A stretch of DNA of 64,000 nt from positions 235,623 to 299,622 of the forward strand of contig LSYV01000014.1 in the NCBI GenBank assembly GCA_001584585.1, read 5' to 3'. The notes below the pieces were generated by a model. It saw only the letters and a list, made by a program, of their open reading frames with translations. It had not been told where the DNA came from and searched no databases. The position numbers and the translations under genes are program-made. This stretch comes from Gonium pectorale (Eukaryota; Chlorophyta; Chlorophyceae; Chlamydomonadales; Volvocaceae). Shown here one piece after another: positions 59,386 through 64,000 of the stretch (its first letter is position 1; every line of letters begins with the position of its first letter).

Positions 59386-60536
59386 CTAGTGGCCCCTGCG
59401 CTGCGCGCTGGCGCCGACAGAGGACGCCTGCTCGAACTGCTCAGCGGAGGGCAGGCCGCGGTGCAGGATCACAATGTCGCCGCTCTTTCCGACTTCCGGG
59501 TCGTATCGGCCCACTTCCACCACGTCCCCCAGGTCGCCGTCCTCCCACATGAGCTCGAACGCCCCAGGGCAGCTGCGACACACCGCCAGCAGCACCGGCC
59601 GGAGAAAGTCCCAGATGGATCGGCGGGAGGTGACGCCGTACGTGAAGCCGCACTCGAGGTCGTACCTGGTGGTAGGGGCGGTTGGGATGGATGGGATGGT
59701 TGAGGCGGTTGAGGCATGTGAGCGCTGGAGGGGTCTTGGGCAAGGCGGGTGTGTGCAGGGTCGCGCCGTGCAGGCTAGCACCTACCTCGCGCTCCGCTCG
59801 GTAGGGGGCTGGCCTCCAACACCGCAAACGCCCACGCGACGGGCACGACCATCGCGCCCATCGGTGTGTACGCACCAATCGCTTGGCCTGTATCCCAACG
59901 CCGCCAGAGCGTGCGCGGGACCTGTTTCCATGAACGTTTCCTGTTCTTCCCGAACCCGTACTCGCGCCACACAAAACAAGAGCGTAACCGCACCGCACGC
60001 GTCCCGCGGCTCGCTCTCTTACTTTTGTGGGTCAGTGGGCAGCACCAGGTTCCAGTCCTGCCGCTGGGTGGCCTTGATCACCTGCGCGCGGGAGTTTGGG
60101 GCGTGGACTTGCTCAGAGTGGGGTTAGAAGCCGGGGTTTCTGGGAGAGCTGGAACCTGGGAAGTGCGGGAGCATGCCCTTCTGAAGAGCCCCGCCTCGAC
60201 CCATGTCGCAGGGCCGATGACCCGCCACTGTCCTGCGTGCGCTCCCGCAGGGGGCAATGACAGCGGTAACCACGCCCGCCACGTCCTTTATGTTACATCA
60301 ATCCGCCTATTAGCTTTCGGGTACTTGTACCCCGGGGCCCCCATCGCCCTTCATCTGCAGCTTTCGGTCCCCCGCGGTGCCGCGCTCACCATTGCGACGC
60401 CCATGTCGTTCGGTCCGTACGACACGTACAGGTCTTGCGGCGGATGGAGCTTGCGCGTTTCGGTGATGGCCGCCAGGTACGGCGCCTGCTTGAACAGGTC
60501 CTTGTTGGCAAGCTCGAAGCGAAACTTTCCCGGCAT
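59386..60536 (-). CDS. Conserved-looking orphan protein, 161 residues
   Basis: Three exons (minus): 60390-60536, 60023-60081, 59386-59665; donors, acceptors and phases all agree, ATG 60536, TAG 59386. No family recognised. The first exon (MPGKFRFELANKDLFKQ, then DLYVSYGPNDMG) reads as a compact alpha/beta domain. The second is ATQRQDWNLVLPTD. The third has YDLECGFTYGVTSRRSIWDF, a hydrophobic helix PVLLAVCRSC and an acidic strand region ELMWEDGDLGDVVEVGRYDP. There is no signal peptide or transmembrane helix, so a soluble cytosolic or nuclear protein is likely. Codon usage matches the confirmed genes. The YVSYGPND phrase recalls the end of a SET domain, but the rest of that domain is missing, so I do not claim it. 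Confidence 0.7.
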
Positions 60537-61332
60537 GGCCGCTCCGGTACGAGAAAGAAAGCTTGCTAGCTGCGACCAGGGGCGTCAAGCCGCGCGCAGC
60601 GCCGGACTAGACGGGGGGCCACGTGTCCTGGGTAAGTCATGAAAAGGGGCGCGAGGGGGGATAACTGTCCCCGGCAAGAATGTGAACTGCGCGAGGAGGA
60701 GCGCTGGAGCCACCGACACAGTCCCACCCTCTCGCACGAATGGGCGGGTGTTACACAAGCGTGTATGCGTGCATGCCGGACACCTGGCTCAAAATTTCAG
60801 GTACGAGCTTCTGCCGGTGATTGCTTGCGCGGGTTGTCCCGACTTACCGGTGCCTTAGCTAAGGTTTGGCACGGATGACAGGCTACTTCCGCTGGCCGCT
60901 TTCCCGCTTGCTACACGGAATTCGATGGTAGTTACAGTCACTAGGCAGTACTCTGCCTCTCTGACTGTCACCGGGCTCCGCCCAGCCACGGGTCGCACGT
61001 TATGGAGAACAGGGACGCCTGCTCGGCGTCGTGATCGATGCAAATTCAATAATTGTTACACGTTTAGCTCTTAATCAGATGAGCTTATGAGATTGAAAGC
61101 GAGGGCACAGCACTGGCCTGCAAACGACCGGCACGGTAGGTCGCTATGAAGTGTTATTATAATAACGAGCGTGAATGGATCAAAGGTTGCTGCTGTACGT
61201 AGTTCATGCGTTGCGATGGGCTTACCCGGCCCCCTTCGTAATGAATTACGGCGAGTGGCGGTACTACGCAACTGCCAGCAAACCCCTCACGCCCCCCATA
61301 CCGGCGGCCACTGCCACCATCGACGCCCCCGT
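60537..61332. other. Spacer with the 3' UTR of the histidine phosphatase gene
   Basis: Both flanking genes are on the minus strand. A TGTAA poly(A) signal on the minus strand lies at 61056-61060, about 275 bases after the phosphatase stop. The remainder is the promoter of the orphan gene; nothing else seen. Confidence 0.55.
61056..61060 (-). terminator. TGTAA poly(A) signal of the histidine phosphatase gene
   Basis: TTACA on the plus strand, 273-277 bases past the stop codon at 61333. Confidence 0.5.
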
Positions 61333-63112
61333 TCATTGGGTTGTCAACCCATTCAAGGCGAGGTTTGCGTGTAGCGGCCGCAGCTCGGCGGTGTTAAATG
61401 CGAAGCGCCGGTGGTGCCGCGTGTCCTGGCCCAGCATGGTGGACTGCAGGATGGAGAGCGTGTCACCGTGGCTAACCAGCAGTATGACTGCGCCCTTATG
61501 CTCCGCCTCCAGCCTCTGAAGCATTAATGTTGGGCGGGGAGGGCACAGGGGCGGGGAAGGCCGGGCATGATCGGCATGCCTGGGTGGCACTTGCGGGTAC
61601 GCCAGCGGGGTTATGCAAAACGGAGTTACACAACCTGCAAGCAGTTCGTCGATAGCTATTTTCAGCCGTCACGCAGCCCCCCTGGATTCTGATGGGCCCT
61701 GTCATGCGGCGTTGTGTCACTTGTGTATTTGCACCCCGGCGCCGCCGAATTATCGAAGAGCGAATCCACCTGGAAGAGCAGCCGCAATCTCGCTGACACC
61801 TCGTCCACGCTTTCCCCGTTCCCGCCAGGTCGGTGCGACGAGGTCTGCGCGTCATGCTCCCAGATCTTGCCGTACGCGGCGCCGTACGGCTGCAGCTCCA
61901 GCTCCTCCCCAAAGAAGCGCTCCCGCAGCTCCGGCGCGATCTACGGAGCCACGCACCCGTCGGGGAGACCAGGAAGGTTGGTCATTATCAGCAAGTCAGC
62001 TCCTCCTGACCGGGCGGACAGGACATGCTGCGATGTCAGCCCATGATGCCACGTCCGCACGTCCTTCTGCAAGGTCGACTCCTTGGCGGAACGTACCCGA
62101 CAGCTGTGTGACATCCCCACCGCCGTGCCGTGCGCCGCGCACAACAGCCGCAACAGCCGCTACCACGGCCGTAGCCCACGCCTTACACGGCCGCACCGCA
62201 GCCGCCGCACCTGCACGGGGTTGCTCTCCTGCGAGATCCCCGCAGCCTCGGCAGCCAGCGCCGCGGTCCGCATGGTCCGCGAGAAGGGCGAGCTGACGAC
62301 CAGCACGCGCCTGCCATGCAGGTGCGGCGCACCCAGCGCCTCCGCAAACTGCCGCCTGCACCAGTCGGCGCGTGCGGGCGTGCGGGGTGGCCAGCGGGGT
62401 GACCCAGCTCAGTGGGCCATACGGTACTGTACGGCACTGTAGGGCACTACGTGATCCACAGTTGGGGCGTCGGACTGCGGGCTTAGCGCCTGTTAATGGC
62501 AGCACACACGCCGTGGCTTACGATCGAGAAGCGGTCCGCTTGCAGCCACAGAGTGCGGGTTCACGCAGGGGTGCGCCCGCCTCGAGGACGCCTCTCGGGT
62601 TGGTGGCACGACGCTTGGGGCAGGCGCGTGAGTGCGTACAGGCGGTGCGGGCGGCCGATGTGCCCCAGGTAGTAACTCCCCGGGGCGCAAAGCACGGGTT
62701 TGCCGTGTGGTATGTAGAAGGCTGACAAAAGGCAACGGCCCGACGCTCAACCGCCCGATGAGCGTGAGAACTATCCCTTTCTGCAGGGTTTGATGGCCTA
62801 GGCATATACATGGCCACGTGCCACGGTCCTCCTTGACACCCACCCCGCAGCCCTTGCTTGCTCTTCCCCCGCGGGTGCTAACGTCCAGGTCTCCTTCGTG
62901 CCATTCTCCTGCGACGGCCACAGCCCGGGTACTTAAAGCTGCACTCAGCGGACGTGCCCGGTCGCGCCACCCACCGGTTTGCTGACAATGATTTCGGCTT
63001 CGTTTGCAAGGCTTCTCCCATGTCTAAGCAGCCTAGGGGGGGGAACCACGGGGTCGGAGGTTGCAAGCAAGCTAACGGTCCAAGTCGCCACGCACCAGTA
63101 CTCGTTGTTCAT
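61333..63112 (-). CDS. Histidine phosphatase, plant phosphoglycerate-mutase-like family
   Basis: Six exons (minus): 63096-63112, 62975-63032, 62844-62908, 62211-62355, 61770-61940, 61333-61515. Phases agree: 212 residues, ATG 63112, TGA 61333. Catalytic features in order: LLRHGRSLANEAEIIVSKP with the phospho-accepting histidine, ENGTKETWTLAPAGEEQA, VSSPFSRTMRTAALAA with the phosphate-binding arginine, the acidic PELRERFFGEELE, GESVDEVSARLRLL, and VILLVSHGDTLSILQ with the second histidine, then FNTAELRPL near the end. This order and wording match the Arabidopsis proteins annotated as phosphoglycerate mutase family (WVLRHGKS, SPFSRT, LRERYFG, VVSHGD). The true substrate of that group is not settled; a general phosphatase is more likely than a glycolytic mutase. 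The first exon has only 17 coding bases and the first two introns are 63 and 66 bases. Length is normal for the group. Confidence 0.92.
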
Positions 63113-63387
63113 TGTCACACTCGCTTAGTGCGGTGGCCGCAACGCCGATGCAAGGGTCGGTGGTGTCTGTGCGTCGTCGATTAGTGTTCAATTCGGGTGC
63201 GATGTGTGTTTCATGCGGAGACAGCAATCTGGGTCTTCTTAGGAGTGAAATTGCACCCAATGCGCCTCCGTCGCTTGCTCTACACAGTCCGGCGGTTGGT
63301 CGTTGGTCTCCCGCTTGCATCAACAAGGTATCGTTGGGATTCACTGTCTCATGTCACCAGTGGAACTAGTGGCAGGATAAGAAAGCC
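63113..63387. promoter_or_regulatory. Short divergent promoter between phosphatase (minus) and lumen-targeted protein (plus)
   Basis: Only 275 bases separate the two start codons, leaving both 5' UTRs and promoters in this interval. No clear TATA box. Confidence 0.5.
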
Positions 63388-63988
63388 ATGGCGCTTCAAA
63401 GCCTCTTCCGTCGGCAATGCAGCCGGCCAGTGTTCGGTTCCAAGCCCGCAGTGCGCTCAGGTTCGTGCTGACAGACACCAGAGAATCACACGCTTCCAGA
63501 GACTCAAACTTTCATCTAATTTCCTACCACAGCATCGGCAGTCGTCGCCCGGAGCCATCACGGTCGCCGCGAGCTTTTACAGCTGGGCATAGCGCTGCCC
63601 TTCCTGGCTTCAAGGTAAGCCGCACAGGAGGCACGCGCGTGCAAGGCCCGCGAATACCTGGCATCCTCGGGTTCGTGTGGGCATGGGGTCGCGGGATTCT
63701 GCTCCGCACTCCAAACGAATGATCCTTCCATCCATATGTGTATCCGTGCGGTATAGGCCTGCATTCGCAGACGTCGCGGAGGCGCCAGAGGCGCCAGCTG
63801 TGGAGGCGCCAGCTGCCGCTGCTGCTCCCGCTGCGGTGGCGCCTGCGCCAGCTTCGCCGGTTGCAGGGAAGGGGCCCGAGCCGTTCCTCGAAGTGGAGTT
63901 CCAGCTCGTGCCTCCGTCGTCTTTCAACTTCGTAGACACCCAGCCGTTGTACGACCCTAACCGTGAGTTCCGGCGCCGCATGCAGTAG
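63388..63988 (+). CDS. Small protein with a bipartite thylakoid-lumen presequence
   Basis: Three exons: 63388-63460, 63533-63614, 63757-63988; phases agree, 128 residues, TAG at 63986-63988. The N-terminus MALQSLFRRQCSRPVFGSKP is a typical algal chloroplast transit peptide. It is followed by HHGRRELLQLGIALPFLAS, a twin-arginine plus hydrophobic segment, and then RPAFADVAE, whose AFA is a classic thylakoid processing site. The mature part starts at about residue 56. It is an Ala/Pro-rich linker followed by FLEVEFQLVPPSSFNF and a charged end, YDPNREFRRRMQ. I do not recognise the mature domain. The targeting architecture argues for a small lumenal protein, probably imported by the Tat route, perhaps attached to a photosynthetic complex (inference). 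Confidence 0.8.
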
Positions 63989-64000
63989 TCAGGGGGTAAA

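Noticed and set aside
59775..59993. Minus-strand frame (AIGAYTPMGAMVVPVAWAF) as an exon of the 161-residue orphan
   Set aside because: Joining 60023 directly to 59665 restores a continuous frame with good splice signals; including this stretch breaks the phase.
59988..60022. SET-domain methyltransferase assignment for the orphan gene
   Set aside because: Only a YVSYGPND phrase resembles the family. The catalytic and AdoMet-binding motifs are absent.

Overview
This window reads as nuclear DNA of a green alga of the Chlamydomonas/volvocine type. The evidence is very GC-rich exons with G/C-ending codons, dense short-to-medium introns with GTGAG/GTGCG donors and pyrimidine-CAG acceptors, several TGTAA-type poly(A) signals, abundant minisatellites inside introns, and gene content typical of a photosynthetic flagellate: a protein-only RNase P, a plant-type MAP kinase kinase, a plant-type myosin and a thylakoid-targeted protein. 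Nothing bacterial, viral or organellar was seen. One 20-N assembly gap lies at 27427-27446. Genes were assembled exon by exon by hand. For the receptor-like protein, myosin, RNase P, phosphatase and three small genes, all exon phases agree and the total is a whole number of codons.

Layout. 1-6531 (minus): the N-terminal part of a large helical-repeat protein, probably ATM/Tel1 kinase, running off the left edge. 7172-9.3 kb (minus): an unidentified membrane protein, 5' end unresolved. 11289-11540 (minus): the LYR-motif assembly factor SDHAF1. 15251-25422 (minus): a receptor-like TKL kinase with signal peptide, ectodomain, one transmembrane helix and a kinase domain carrying very large insertions. 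29230-33718 (minus): a 549-residue paralogue with the same ectodomain and exon structure but no kinase. 36151-43107 (minus): an unconventional myosin of 1304 residues with eight IQ motifs. 43548-46753 (plus): a MAP kinase kinase. 48392-54088 (plus): PRORP, 728 residues, with an organelle-type presequence and a nuclear-type basic motif. 55732-56873 (minus): a small membrane protein. 59386-60536 (minus): an orphan 161-residue protein. 61333-63112 (minus): a histidine phosphatase of the plant phosphoglycerate-mutase-like type. 63388-63988 (plus): a 128-residue protein with a bipartite thylakoid-lumen presequence.

The genes do not form one pathway; this is an ordinary eukaryotic neighbourhood. 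The most unusual element is the 15-34 kb pair of receptor-like genes. They share ectodomain motifs and a phase-1 intron inside the transmembrane helix, but one carries a divergent TKL kinase and the other a kinase-less tail. Myosin/MKK and phosphatase/lumen-protein are divergent pairs with short shared promoters. The gene-poor stretches (9.4-11.3, 11.6-15.2, 25.4-29.2, 33.7-36.1, 46.8-48.4, 54.1-55.7 and 57-59.4 kb) hold no gene that I can support.
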